Positions 51,362 to 60,087 of a DNA stretch of 64,000 bases are shown here, piece after piece. The position numbers were made by a program, and so were the translations under genes. The notes beneath the pieces were generated by a model, which was given only the letters and a program-made list of their open reading frames with translations, was not told the DNA's origin and did no database searches. This DNA comes from JAHELQ01 sp965603365 (GTDB taxonomy: Bacteria > Acidobacteriota > Aminicenantia > UBA2199), in assembly GCA_965603365.1 (NCBI GenBank), contig CBFDCR010000017.1, positions 11,526-75,525 on the forward strand, written 5' to 3'. Every line of letters begins with the position of its first letter. Position 1 is the first letter of the stretch.

Positions 51362-51403
51362 GTTATATGTTACGTGTTAAGCGTTATATGTTACGCATAA
51401 AGG
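51362..51403 (+). repeat. Two tandem 21-bp units before the ABC operon
   Basis: GTTATATGTTACG occurs at 51362 and again at 51383, exactly 21 bases apart, with GTGTTAAGC between. It lies in the leader of the ABC-transporter operon and has the same period as the larger arrays, though a different sequence. Confidence 0.5.
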
Positions 51404-51408
51404 TAAAA

Positions 51409-52335
51409 ATGGAAAACGGAACCATACTTGAGTTAAAGAACATTCATTTTTATTACGGCAACTTCAAGGCCATCGACGGTGTGAACCTGGAGATCGGCCG
51501 GGGCATCTACGGCCTGCTGGGGCCCAACGGCGCCGGCAAGACCACCTTGATGAAGATCATCCTGGGATTCTTAGCGCCCAAACAGGGCAGCGGGAGCGTG
51601 CTGAATTTCGATATTCGGCATAACCAGATCGAGATGCGCAGGAAGGTCGGCTACATGCCGGAGAGCGACTGCCTGATCCCCGGCATGGACGCCGTCACCC
51701 TGACCGCCTACCTGGGTGAACTGACCGGCATGCCCCGGCAGGAGGCGGTAAAACGGGCCCATGAAGTGCTGTACTACGTGGGACTGGAGGAGGCGAGGTA
51801 CCGGCAGGTAGAGACCTACTCGGCCGGCATGAAACAGCGGCTGAAATTGGCCACCGCCCTGGTGCACGATCCGGGGCTGCTGTTCTTAGACGAACCCACT
51901 TCCGGCATGGACCCCCAGGCCCGGAAGGAGATGCTGGAGTTGATCAACGACATCGCCGCCAAAGGCACCATGCATATGATCATCTCCTCCCACATTTTAG
52001 CCGACGTCGAGGCCACCTGCCGCCGTGTCCTGATTATGAACAGGGGCAAAATTATCTCCCAGCAGCAGATCGGGGATATGAACCGGGAAAAAGTGAATAT
52101 CTTCGAGCTGAAGTTGAAGGGCAAAATCGAGGCCTTTAAGGCCAAACTGGCCGGTTTCCGCCTGGAGCAGGATGAAAAGGGGGTATTTCGCATCCACCTG
52201 CCGGCAGATTATTCTAAAAAGTCGATTTTCCAGACCGCCCTGGACACGGGCGTTCAGATCCGGCATTTCCGGGAAAGCAAACTCACCTTAGAAGACGCCT
52301 TTGTCACCGCCATAGGAGAAGCCGATGCCCATTAG
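51409..52335 (+). CDS. ABC-2 exporter ATP-binding protein (first)
   Basis: A 308-residue ATPase; AAAGG precedes the ATG at 51409. Walker A is GPNGAGKTT, signature YSAGMKQRL, Walker B LLFLDEPTSGMD, switch His in IISSHILAD. The C-terminal 80 residues form the small regulatory domain of the CcmA/NatA type. It should power the membrane proteins that follow, most directly the overlapping permease. The substrate of the complex is not evident; peptides, lipids or drugs are typical for this class. Confidence 0.92.
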   Translation: MENGTILELKNIHFYYGNFKAIDGVNLEIGRGIYGLLGPNGAGKTTLMKIILGFLAPKQGSGSVLNFDIRHNQIEMRRKVGYMPESDCLIPGMDAVTLTAYLGELTGMPRQEAVKRAHEVLYYVGLEEARYRQVETYSAGMKQRLKLATALVHDPGLLFLDEPTSGMDPQARKEMLELINDIAAKGTMHMIISSHILADVEATCRRVLIMNRGKIISQQQIGDMNREKVNIFELKLKGKIEAFKAKLAGFRLEQDEKGVFRIHLPADYSKKSIFQTALDTGVQIRHFRESKLTLEDAFVTAIGEADAH

Positions 52336-53173
52336 AGAAAAAGGATATTACCGTTGGGATGGGGAGTTCAAATCCGCCTATGTCAAGTGGCTGCCCATCT
52401 TTGGCAACGGCATCAAAAAGGTCTTCAAGAAGAAGTGGTCCAAAACCCTGTTTGCCCTGTGCGCCTCTTCCTTCTTTGTCTTTCTGGTGGCCGTCTACGT
52501 AGCCACCAAACCGGAACTCCGGATGTTATCCGAATTGGTCAGGCAGATCCAGACCGACGCCCTGCTGCTCCACACCTACTACACCAACGGCTTCCTGATC
52601 TTCATGTTGATGATGTTGAGCCTGTTTGCCGGCGCAGATTTAATCTCCGCCGACCTCAAATTCAACTCCTTTACCCTCTATTTGTCCCGGCCCATCAGCC
52701 GGCTGGATTACGCCATGGGGAAATTCTCCACCGTTCTCTCTTACCTGCTGCTGTTTTCCCTGGTGCCGGGCCTGCTGCTCATCCTGGCCAAAATCATTTT
52801 CTCCGGCTCCTTCTCGGTGCCCCTGTCGGTGCTGCTGGCCGCCGTCATCTTCCCGGTGGTGGTCTCTCTGTTTATGGCTTCACTCATCTTGATGCTCTCC
52901 AGTCTCAGCGCCAACACCCGGTTTGTCAGTATCGTCTTCATCGCCGTCTACGTGGTCTCCAACATGTTGGCCGGTATCTTCAAGGGGACCCTGAAGGATG
53001 ATATGTTCTTCCTCTTTTCCATCGATGTCAACATCCGGCATTTCGGCTCCTTTCTCTTTAAAACCCGGGCCCAACTGGATTTCCCCGGCTGGATGTCGGG
53101 CGCGGTGCTGCTGGGCCTGACAGCCGTTTGCCTGGCGGTCCTGTCGATGCGCATCAAACGGGCGGAGGTGTGA
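52325..53173 (+). CDS. ABC-2 exporter membrane subunit (first)
   Basis: A 282-residue protein overlapping the ATPase by 11 bases. It has an extended cytoplasmic N-terminus (REKGYYRWDGEFKSAYVKWL) and six hydrophobic segments; DLKFNSFTLYLSRPISRLDYAMGK is the intracellular loop with the family's 'LxRPxSR' signature. It would form the transport channel with the first ATPase or as a mixed dimer with later subunits. Confidence 0.87.
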   Translation: MPIREKGYYRWDGEFKSAYVKWLPIFGNGIKKVFKKKWSKTLFALCASSFFVFLVAVYVATKPELRMLSELVRQIQTDALLLHTYYTNGFLIFMLMMLSLFAGADLISADLKFNSFTLYLSRPISRLDYAMGKFSTVLSYLLLFSLVPGLLLILAKIIFSGSFSVPLSVLLAAVIFPVVVSLFMASLILMLSSLSANTRFVSIVFIAVYVVSNMLAGIFKGTLKDDMFFLFSIDVNIRHFGSFLFKTRAQLDFPGWMSGAVLLGLTAVCLAVLSMRIKRAEV

Positions 53174-53175
53174 AA

Positions 53176-54108
53176 GTGAGCGGCGATATTGTGTTAAAAT
53201 CGGAAAAACTATCCAAATGGTACGGCACCATCTTAGGCATCAGTGAGATCTCGCTGGACATCACCCCCGGTATCCGGGGACTGCTGGGGCCCAACGGGGC
53301 CGGAAAATCGACCTTTTTAAAGATCGCCTCCGGCCAACTGAGGCCCAACCTGGGAACCATCGAGATTTTTGGTGAAAAGGTATACAATAACCATAGACTC
53401 TTCAGCCGGGTCGGCTTCTGCCCCGAATACGACAGCTACTACAAAGACATTACCGGCCGGGAATTCATCTTGTTTTGCGCCCGGCTTCACGGCTTTAAGG
53501 GCCGGGAAGCCGAAAAAAAAGCGGAAGCGGCACTGGAACGGGTGGGACTCAGCGAGAATATCCACAAACGGATCACGGCTTATAGTATGGGAATGCGGCA
53601 GCGCCTGAAAGTGGCCGCCAGCATCGTCCACGACCCGGAGTTGTTAATCTTAGACGAGCCGCTGCGGGGCATCGATCCCCTGTGGCGGGTGAAGATCATC
53701 AAGCTGATCAAGGAGTTTGAGAAACAGGGTAAGACCATCATCGTCTCCTCCCACATTTTGCCGGAAATCGAGGCCATGACCAACAATATCATCCTCATCC
53801 ACCAGGGAAAAATCTTTGCCGAAGGGGATATCCAGGAGATTCGAGGCTTGCTGGATTCCCATCCCCACATGATCTCCATCACCTGCAGCCAGCCGCGGCT
53901 GCTGGCCTCCAGGTTGGTCGACCGGGAATTTGTACTGCAATTAGAAGTCAACGACCGGGAACACCGGATCGTGTTTAAGACCGGCAACCGGGACAAATTC
54001 TTCGATCTGCTCACCCGCATGATTGCCGAAAACGGCATCGAAGTGGACGAGATCACTTCGCCGGACGACAACCTCCAGGCGGTATTCGATTATTTGATCG
54101 GGAGATGA
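53176..54108 (+). CDS. ABC-2 exporter ATP-binding protein (second)
   Basis: A 310-residue ATPase starting at GTG 53176, seven bases after GGAGG at the end of the permease gene; the longer frame from 53128 is overlap. Walker A is GPNGAGKST, signature YSMGMRQRL, Walker B LLILDEPLRGID, switch IIVSSHILPE. The C-terminal domain (ITCSQPRLLASRLVDREFVL) resembles that of the first ATPase but with low similarity, so two different pumps or a heterodimeric ATPase are possible. Confidence 0.92.
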   Translation: MSGDIVLKSEKLSKWYGTILGISEISLDITPGIRGLLGPNGAGKSTFLKIASGQLRPNLGTIEIFGEKVYNNHRLFSRVGFCPEYDSYYKDITGREFILFCARLHGFKGREAEKKAEAALERVGLSENIHKRITAYSMGMRQRLKVAASIVHDPELLILDEPLRGIDPLWRVKIIKLIKEFEKQGKTIIVSSHILPEIEAMTNNIILIHQGKIFAEGDIQEIRGLLDSHPHMISITCSQPRLLASRLVDREFVLQLEVNDREHRIVFKTGNRDKFFDLLTRMIAENGIEVDEITSPDDNLQAVFDYLIGR

Positions 54109-54111
54109 CAG

Positions 54112-54903
54112 ATGTGGAACGGATACGATTTTAAAACGGTGTTTTCCTTCTTCCTCAAGACCGGCTGGCGGGCCAGGCGGACGAAGATGTTTTTCCTGTT
54201 TTCCCTGATCCCGGCGCTGGTACTGTTGATCATCCGCATCGTGCAGTGGCTGAATCCGGAAGCCTATATCTTCTCTACCGGCATGTTCTACCGCATCGGC
54301 GTTGAATTCTATTTCCAGTTGTTCATCCAGATATTGTGCCTGTTTTACGGGGCATCGGTATTAAGCGATGAGACCGATCACAAGACCCTCGTCTACCTCA
54401 CCACTTCGCCGGTGCCCAAGGCGACGATCCTCCTGGCCAAATATGCCGCCGCCTACGTCGTCTCCATGTTCATCATCTCGGCGGGCCTGGTACTGTCGTT
54501 TCTGATCTCCTATATCGACCACCTGTCAAATCCCACTTATATCGGGGGGCTGCTCTCTTTTATGGGCATCGCCTTGCTGGCGGCGCTGGCCTACAGTTCC
54601 CTTTTTACCATACTGGGAAGCCTGGTGAAAAAGTCCATCCTCTTCGGTATTGTCTTTATCTTCGGCTGGGAGAGTATTGTTCAGTATTTCCCCGGAACGA
54701 CCCAGAAGCTGACCATCAATCACTACATCAAGTCTTTACTGCCCTTTCACCTGTCGGGGGGCGGTGGGTTTTTAGCCTTTCGACTGCAGCCCTCTTCCAC
54801 GGCCGGGGCCATCGTCACCTTGCTCATGCTGACGGTGCTCTTCCTGTCGGTCACCACCTTCATCTTTTACAAGAAAGAGTACGTATTGTCGGATCAAGCA
54901 TAA
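54112..54903 (+). CDS. ABC-2 exporter membrane subunit (second)
   Basis: A 263-residue six-helix protein four bases after the second ATPase. SDETDHKTLVYLTTSPVPKATILLAKYAAAY is the family's cytoplasmic coupling loop. A long exported N-terminal half precedes it. It is closely related to the next gene (same loop 'ETDxKTLVYLTTxPVxKATILL'), so the two arose by duplication and probably form a heterodimer. Confidence 0.87.
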   Translation: MWNGYDFKTVFSFFLKTGWRARRTKMFFLFSLIPALVLLIIRIVQWLNPEAYIFSTGMFYRIGVEFYFQLFIQILCLFYGASVLSDETDHKTLVYLTTSPVPKATILLAKYAAAYVVSMFIISAGLVLSFLISYIDHLSNPTYIGGLLSFMGIALLAALAYSSLFTILGSLVKKSILFGIVFIFGWESIVQYFPGTTQKLTINHYIKSLLPFHLSGGGGFLAFRLQPSSTAGAIVTLLMLTVLFLSVTTFIFYKKEYVLSDQA

Positions 54904-55698
54904 TTGAGTAAATTAAAAGTTCTTCTTTCGTTTTTTTTAAAAAGGGCCCTGAGAACCAAAAAGACCCGTTTCTTTATCTTTTTGTCTTCGATCCCGGTGT
55001 TGATATTGGGTGTCATGGCTGTTCTCAACCTGTTTAATCCCGGTTTCCTGCGGGGCATCAAATATCTGCTGGGGGAGATGAGTGTCCAGTTTTACCTGCT
55101 TATCCTGGTGCAACTGCTGGCCCTCTTTTACGGCACCTCCGTCATCAACGAGGAGATCGACGATAAGACCATGGTTTACCTGACCACCCGGCCGGTGTCC
55201 AAAGCCACCATTCTGCTGGGGAAATTCTCTGCCTATTTGTTGGTCCCCTTTATGTTATTGATGGTCGGCCTGCTGGGCTCTTTCATCTTCTATTTCATCC
55301 TCTTCCACTTTGATATACCCCTCCTTTATTATGTCCGCTTCCTGCTGGAACTGGCGGGCATCGGGGCCCTGCACTGCCTGGCCTACGGCAGCCTGTCCCT
55401 GCTTTTAGGTACTCTTTTCAAAAGGCCCCTGATCGTGGGGGTAATCTTTATCTACGGCTGGGAGAATTTCGCCTACTATCTCCCCGGTTCCACCCGCTAC
55501 TTGACCCTGAACTCCTACCTGCGCCCCCTGCTGCCCTCCTTCAACTACGCCAGAAACTCGAGATTTTTCGGCTTCCGGATCGAACCGCTGTCCCCAGGCG
55601 AACCGGTTCTCATCATACTCCTCCTCTTCACCCTGTTCCTGGCCCTCTCCATCTGCCTCTTCCGCCAAAAAGAGTACCTCATGACCGATGCGGATTAA
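54904..55698 (+). CDS. ABC-2 exporter membrane subunit (third, paralogue)
   Basis: A 264-residue protein from a TTG start, sharing the stop-start region of the previous gene (TAATTG). Its coupling loop EEIDDKTMVYLTTRPVSKATILLGK and the C-terminal QKEYLMTDAD match the second subunit (KKEYVLSDQA), confirming duplication. A partial, internally deleted copy of its 3' end lies at 57.17-57.31 kb. Six hydrophobic segments are seen. Confidence 0.87.
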   Translation: MSKLKVLLSFFLKRALRTKKTRFFIFLSSIPVLILGVMAVLNLFNPGFLRGIKYLLGEMSVQFYLLILVQLLALFYGTSVINEEIDDKTMVYLTTRPVSKATILLGKFSAYLLVPFMLLMVGLLGSFIFYFILFHFDIPLLYYVRFLLELAGIGALHCLAYGSLSLLLGTLFKRPLIVGVIFIYGWENFAYYLPGSTRYLTLNSYLRPLLPSFNYARNSRFFGFRIEPLSPGEPVLIILLLFTLFLALSICLFRQKEYLMTDAD

Positions 55699-55747
55699 AT
55701 GAAAGGGGGAGGATGCCTCTTCTCCCACAGACCAGGGGACCGAAATC

Positions 55748-56083
55748 CACCCCTTTTGCCCCTCAATCACCCCTTCGAGCTCCGACATCACCCCTAGAAG
55801 GGTCCGATATCGATCCTTTTTGCTCCGATATCACCCCTAGGGGGCACCGATACCGACCCTTTTTGCTCCGATATCACCCCTAGGGGGCACCGATATCGAC
55901 CCTTTTTGCTCCGATATCACCCCTAGAGGGCACCGATACCGACCCTTTTTGCTCCGATATCACCCCTAGAGGGCACCGATACCGATCCTTTTTGCTCCGA
56001 TATCACCCCTAGAGGGCACCGATACCGATCCTTTTTGCTCCGATATCACCCCTAGAGGGCACCGATATCGACCCTTTTTGACC
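55748..56083 (-). repeat. Tandem array D, 43-bp period (22+21); inverse of array A
   Basis: Seven units; each has CCGATATCACCCCTAG, 22 bases later CCGATACCGATCC and TTTTTGCT, 21 bases to the next. Both halves start with CCGATA. The first unit with CAATCACCCCTTCGAGCTCC matches the last unit of array A read backwards. Later units are nearly identical, which implies recent amplification. Confidence 0.92.
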
Positions 56084-56164
56084 CAATATAAAGAGAATAA
56101 AAAACCACCTCTACTCTCCACAACATTCGCCACAATTATACTCCACCTTAGCACCAGTCATTCA

Positions 56165-56180
56165 TGACGCTTTTGCGTCA
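56165..56180. terminator. Hairpin TGACGC-TTTT-GCGTCA
   Basis: A perfect six-base stem with a TTTT loop, between array D and the toxin-antitoxin promoter. It may end transcription from the ABC operon or from the array. Confidence 0.35.
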
Positions 56181-56209
56181 CCCGGAGATGATGAAAGGGA
56201 AGTCGGTCA

Positions 56210-56264
56210 TGTCAATATTTGACACCGGGGTAATCATTGACATTTGGGGATTAATATATTAATC
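56210..56264 (+). promoter_or_regulatory. Promoter and operators of toxin-antitoxin pair
   Basis: TTGACA at 56237-56242 begins the promoter. A perfect palindrome GATTAATATATTAATC (56249-56264) covers the -10 region (TAATCT at 56260-56265 with a 17-base spacer). A second inverted repeat TGTCAA-TAT-TTGACA lies at 56210-56224. Both fit autoregulation by the antitoxin. Confidence 0.55.
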
Positions 56265-56302
56265 TATTGGTAGATTGAAATCACATTGTCAAGGAGTTGA
56301 AC

Positions 56303-56542
56303 ATGGAGACCACAACGGTCAGGATACCTAAAAATAGACGGGATACATTAAAAGTCATTGCCAATGTAGAAAAGAGGGATCTAAAAGATATTGTCACCGA
56401 GTTGATCGATGAATATATCGATCGGCACCAGGAGACCCTGGATTTGTTGTCCAGATCCGAGTGGGCAGATATGATTCAGAGAGGCAAAGAAGAAGTACAG
56501 AAAGGGATAAAAGGTAAATCACTGCATGAGCTGGAAGATTGA
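56303..56542 (+). CDS. Type II antitoxin, ribbon-helix-helix-like
   Basis: A 79-residue protein; the ATG at 56303 follows AAGGAG by six bases (TTG at 56297 is the alternative). The N-terminus (TTTVRIPKNRRDTLKVIANVEKRD) has the strand-helix pattern of CopG/RHH antitoxins, and the C-terminal charged helix (SEWADMIQRGKEEVQKG) is the toxin-binding tail. It overlaps the RelE gene by 17 bases and should repress its own promoter through the palindrome above. Confidence 0.8.
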   Translation: METTTVRIPKNRRDTLKVIANVEKRDLKDIVTELIDEYIDRHQETLDLLSRSEWADMIQRGKEEVQKGIKGKSLHELED

Positions 56543-56792
56543 AGTCAAACCCAATGCCGAAAAGCAATACCTGAAACTCGATAAAAAAACCAGGAAGCGA
56601 ATCAAGGAATCCCTTCATCAACTGGAGCAGCAGGAGAATCCGTTTCGACATAAAGATGTGAAAGTACTAAGCGGCCAATTGAAAGGGGACTACCGCCTCA
56701 GGGTTGGAAACTGGCGTTTGCTCTTTACACCGGAAAAGGAAACGAAGACACTGCATGTTTATGCCGTCATTCCCCGGGGCGATGCCTACTGA
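56526..56792 (+). CDS. Type II toxin, RelE/ParE family
   Basis: An 88-residue toxin overlapping the antitoxin. The complete RelE fold is present: VKPNAEKQYLKLDKKTRKRI, a helix pair, PFRHKDVKVLSG, then GDYRLRVGNWRLLFT with the arginines of the catalytic or binding strand and the final HVYAVIPRGDAY. Unlike the 4.6 kb copy, it keeps its C-terminal strands and should be active. It would cleave mRNA or act on gyrase; the family does not allow a choice. Confidence 0.85.
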   Translation: MSWKIEVKPNAEKQYLKLDKKTRKRIKESLHQLEQQENPFRHKDVKVLSGQLKGDYRLRVGNWRLLFTPEKETKTLHVYAVIPRGDAY

Positions 56793-56857
56793 TTCCTGGT
56801 TTCCTTATTAGTCTTTTGGTTTCGTTCCTAAGTTTATTGAGAACATAGCGAATCCGA

Positions 56858-56980
56858 TATGAAATTACAGAGCCGTAACCCGGAGCGACGACTCTAACAC
56901 CCAAAGTCACAGTGGAGTAACCCAGAGCCATAGAGCCGTAACAAAAGGTCAGAATCTTATAAGCCAAAACGATAAAACGG
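56858..56980. repeat. Tandem array E, 21-bp period
   Basis: Five units of 21 bases built on GAGCCGTAACCCNGAG..., with GAGCCGTAACCCGGAGCGAC and GTGGAGTAACCCAGAGCCAT as clearest examples, after the toxin gene. The minus strand reads as an open frame with a seven-residue rhythm only because 21 is a multiple of three. Confidence 0.7.
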
Positions 56981-57167
56981 AGGGGATACAGTGTTTAAAC
57001 CGTACATTTTGTCTGTCTCGCTCCGATCTTCTAAAAATTTTCGAGGATTTCGTATTGAACACCCATTCCCTTACCAATATTCTCAAAGTGTTTATCCATG
57101 GTTAAGATTATTAAATTGTTCATGCGCGCATGGGAGATAATTTGGGGGCAGGCCGGATTGTGTAACC

Positions 57168-57314
57168 TATTATGTCCGCTTCCGCATCGAACCGCTGTCC
57201 CCCACCGAACCGGTTCTCATCATACTCCTCCTCTTCACCCTGTTCCTGGCCCTCTCCATCTGCCTCTTCCGCCAAAAAGAGTACCTCATGGCCGATACGG
57301 ATTAAATGAAAGTG
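57168..57314 (+). pseudogene. Internally deleted copy of the third permease gene end
   Basis: The stretch repeats 55571-55707 almost base for base, ending with the same stop and ATGAAAG. At its left end it carries 16 bases (TATTATGTCCGCTTCC) that in the intact gene lie 230 bases further upstream, so a deletion joined the two parts through a shared GCTTCC. It is a leftover of a duplication that included the permease end and the region up to here. Confidence 0.8.
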
Positions 57315-57343
57315 GAGAGGTATGTTGGGCCATTCCTTGTTCG

Positions 57344-59842
57344 CTATGATTTATCGTTCCCTTTTTTCTCTGGCTCACTCACAGTCCCACCAGGACTTTT
57401 GCCCTTTTTCTCGTACCTGAATATTACGATCGCCCGATCGGATAAATAGGATGACTTCTTGTCTATTCCAAGAAGACCGAATACTATCTGGCCGTCAGTG
57501 ATGTCTTTGAGCTTTTCGAAGAAGAATCCATTTTTTTCATCTATGGCCGTATCTATTATTGCCTTTAGAAATTCACGATACTTTTTAACATTTCGAGGGA
57601 AATCGAACTCTGCTTTTTTTTGATTTGAGTTCTCTTTTTTCTCTGGTTCCTCTTTTCCCACGAAGAGTAGGGGAAACACGCCGAAGTAGAAAAGCATGTT
57701 CCTGGCCGCCATCTCACTGTTGGTTATGGCAACTATAGGCTTGTCTGGTCGGTACTTTGGTATCTTTGTAACTGTTCCGCCGGTCAAGGCATAAGAGAAA
57801 ATAACCGGGGACCCGGACTTGAGCGAAATGTTGACCATCGGTTCACCCAGTAAATCCATTATCTCGTTGGTCTTTTTGCTTTTCTTGCTCTCCAGGATCT
57901 TTTTCAGGTAAATTTCGCGATTTTTAGGAATCATCAACTCATCAACCGCTTCATTTACGATGCTGCGCATGCATTTCAATGCCTCAATGGGATAGTCGCC
58001 TTTGGCGGTCTCCTCAGAGAGCATCACCACATCGGCACCGCTCAGGACTGCATTATGGATGTCGGTGACATCTGCCCTGGATGGTCTTTTATTGTGCACC
58101 ATGGAAAGCAGCATCTGGGTGGCCACAATAACGCCCTTGCCGGCAATGTTGGCAATGTCAGTAAGATTCTGTTGTATGAGTGGGACTTTTTCCGGTTTTA
58201 TTTCTACGCCAAGGTCACCCCGGGCGACCATGACCGCCCAGCACAGCCTGTTGTCGAGAATTTTCTCGTACTCTGCATAATCTATTTCTGCCTCTTGATT
58301 AAACCGTTCCTTGTTGTGAACGTATCTCTTCATGAAGCAGTGGGGAGATTCGATCTTGGCCACCAGTTTGATATTCCAGTTCTTTTTTTTCTTTGCACCA
58401 TACTCTTCTAATATGGTGTCGATCCTATCCAGATCGCTGCTTTTTCTGACAAAGGATACCGCTATCGAATCAACGGGGCAAAAATTATTGAATTCTTCAT
58501 GGGAAAGAATTAATTTTAGATAAGTCCTATCGATTTTTGAAACAAATTCTGCGGAATCACAGGTATTGTTAAAGAGATTCATGCTCTTCCTCAGTTCGAC
58601 CTTTTCGCCGTATACCACTCTGACCCTGGGATGGTTGCGGTCATCTTTGTCGATGAGCTCAAAAGATGCCTTGCCGTCGTCAAGATAGATGGGATCTTTC
58701 ATATTGTGGTTGGCGATGTCTTTGCCAAATTGCCCATCATAGTCCAGGTATATCACCGATTCATCTCCTTCTCTGGACCACTTTTCATCTGCCGTGAGAT
58801 AAAGTTTATCACCTTCTTCTATCCGCAGTACAGGTTTATATAGGCCCGTTATTCCGGGTAGCTCGTTCTCTTCATCACTATTGCTTTTCTTCGTAGTTTG
58901 ACCTTCGCATATTTCGACTTTATCCTGGCATTCCAACTTAAAATCTTGAGTTTTGCTGTTATGTATTTTCATGATCATGAAGTCGAAGCCGTTGTCACCG
59001 TTTTCTCCTTCGCATTTTACTGTTATATCGGTTTTATGTTTCACAGACAGACAATATTCACCATCCTTTTTTTTAAAATCGTCTATAGCATCTTTTTTTA
59101 TGGGCAATGATAAAACCGGTTTGTTGACGGTTATTCGCTGTTTGCCGGTTTCGGTTAAAACCACTGTAAACTGTAAACCCTCCTTGATTTCCAGACTCGT
59201 TGTCGGTTCCAGTTTTTTTAAATCAGGAACCGAAAAAAACTTCACCCGGATTTCGGGACCTTTCAGGTCCAGCATAATATTCACAGGGATTCGTAACCCA
59301 TCCGAGCATCTTCTTATTGCCTTTACCTTTTTCAGGATCTCGTCTTTATCATCATCATTGGGTTCTTCGCTGCCTTCTTTCAGCTTGCAGTGGGACAGGT
59401 TTATCCGGGCGATGTTCATTCCCTCTTTTATTAATTCATTCACCTTGTTGATCTTTTTTTTGGGATCAAAAACACTGGGACCTATTGTGCAGATAACGCC
59501 GACCCTGGAGCGACTATTCTTGTTTGACCACTTTTCAAGACAATAAATTTTAAATATCCTATTTTCGTAGAGTCTATAGGTTTCTATACTGTCCTGTGCT
59601 CTATATTTGCATGTTTCCATATATTTTCCTTCGCTGCCTTCGCCTTCAAGATTAATGTCGACTCGTTCGCAAGTGATTTTAAATTTACAGGCTTTTACTG
59701 ACTTACACTTTACATCGTTTTTGTAATTCTTACTAAACTCACTATATTTGCAGGTGTCTATATACTCACAGTCTGATTCATATATACATTTTAAATTACT
59801 TTTGCCTCCTGGTTTCTCGTCGTTTGCCCCTTTTTTGGTCAC
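57344..59842 (-). CDS. pyk: Pyruvate kinase, oversized, with Cys-rich N-terminus
   Basis: An 832-residue protein; typical pyruvate kinases have about 470. The catalytic blocks are clear: GVICTIGPSVFDP, EGMNIARINLSHC, IMLDLKGPEIRV, VDSIAVSFVRKSSDL, LVAKIESPHC, WAVMVARGDLGVEI, ATQMLLSMV, RPSRADVTDIHNAVLSGADV and LSEETAKGDYPIEA. The C-terminal allosteric domain follows (SYALTGGTVTKIPKYRPD). Two things differ: residues 18-90 have ten cysteines in short spacings (CIYESDCEYIDTCKY, KCKSVKACKFKITCE) and could bind metal or an Fe-S cluster, and domain B is enlarged to about 250 residues. The reaction should be PEP + ADP to pyruvate + ATP, with added regulation or binding. Confidence 0.88.
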   Translation of the reverse strand: MTKKGANDEKPGGKSNLKCIYESDCEYIDTCKYSEFSKNYKNDVKCKSVKACKFKITCERVDINLEGEGSEGKYMETCKYRAQDSIETYRLYENRIFKIYCLEKWSNKNSRSRVGVICTIGPSVFDPKKKINKVNELIKEGMNIARINLSHCKLKEGSEEPNDDDKDEILKKVKAIRRCSDGLRIPVNIMLDLKGPEIRVKFFSVPDLKKLEPTTSLEIKEGLQFTVVLTETGKQRITVNKPVLSLPIKKDAIDDFKKKDGEYCLSVKHKTDITVKCEGENGDNGFDFMIMKIHNSKTQDFKLECQDKVEICEGQTTKKSNSDEENELPGITGLYKPVLRIEEGDKLYLTADEKWSREGDESVIYLDYDGQFGKDIANHNMKDPIYLDDGKASFELIDKDDRNHPRVRVVYGEKVELRKSMNLFNNTCDSAEFVSKIDRTYLKLILSHEEFNNFCPVDSIAVSFVRKSSDLDRIDTILEEYGAKKKKNWNIKLVAKIESPHCFMKRYVHNKERFNQEAEIDYAEYEKILDNRLCWAVMVARGDLGVEIKPEKVPLIQQNLTDIANIAGKGVIVATQMLLSMVHNKRPSRADVTDIHNAVLSGADVVMLSEETAKGDYPIEALKCMRSIVNEAVDELMIPKNREIYLKKILESKKSKKTNEIMDLLGEPMVNISLKSGSPVIFSYALTGGTVTKIPKYRPDKPIVAITNSEMAARNMLFYFGVFPLLFVGKEEPEKKENSNQKKAEFDFPRNVKKYREFLKAIIDTAIDEKNGFFFEKLKDITDGQIVFGLLGIDKKSSYLSDRAIVIFRYEKKGKSPGGTVSEPEKKGNDKS

Positions 59843-59905
59843 AATTTACCTCCTCGATCCATCGTCTTTTTTTGTTTCCGTCTCTTCAATAATTAACGAA
59901 ATCAT

Positions 59906-59934
59906 ATTTTATACGAAAAAAATAGGAAATGCAA
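59906..59934 (-). promoter_or_regulatory. Promoter of the pyruvate kinase gene
   Basis: On the minus strand TTGCAT (59934-59929), 17 bases, TAAAAT (59911-59906), 64 bases before the start codon. A GGAGGTAAATTGTG ribosome-binding stretch precedes the ATG. Confidence 0.5.
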
Positions 59935-60034
59935 TACCTGGCGGGACTTTAACTCCTGTTTCTTTCCTTTTCTCTATTTACTCATAGCAAGGACCCCCCC
60001 TGGCCGACCGAAGGCGACTCAGGGAATTTTGATG

Positions 60035-60063
60035 TTGACATCTCGATTCGATGATAATATCAT
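60035..60063 (+). promoter_or_regulatory. Promoter/operator of UPF0175-PIN pair
   Basis: TTGACA (60035-60040), 17 bases, TATCAT (60058-60063). A perfect palindrome ATGATA-A-TATCAT at 60051-60063 covers the -10, so the antitoxin can probably block it. TAGGAGGA follows, five bases before the start codon. Confidence 0.6.
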
Positions 60064-60087
60064 ATATTGTGTCTATAGGAGGACTCG

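Noticed and set aside
56767..56967. Minus-strand frame with heptad-like repeats over array E
   Set aside because: Same reason: 21 bases equal seven codons. No Shine-Dalgarno site, and it overlaps the end of a real toxin gene.
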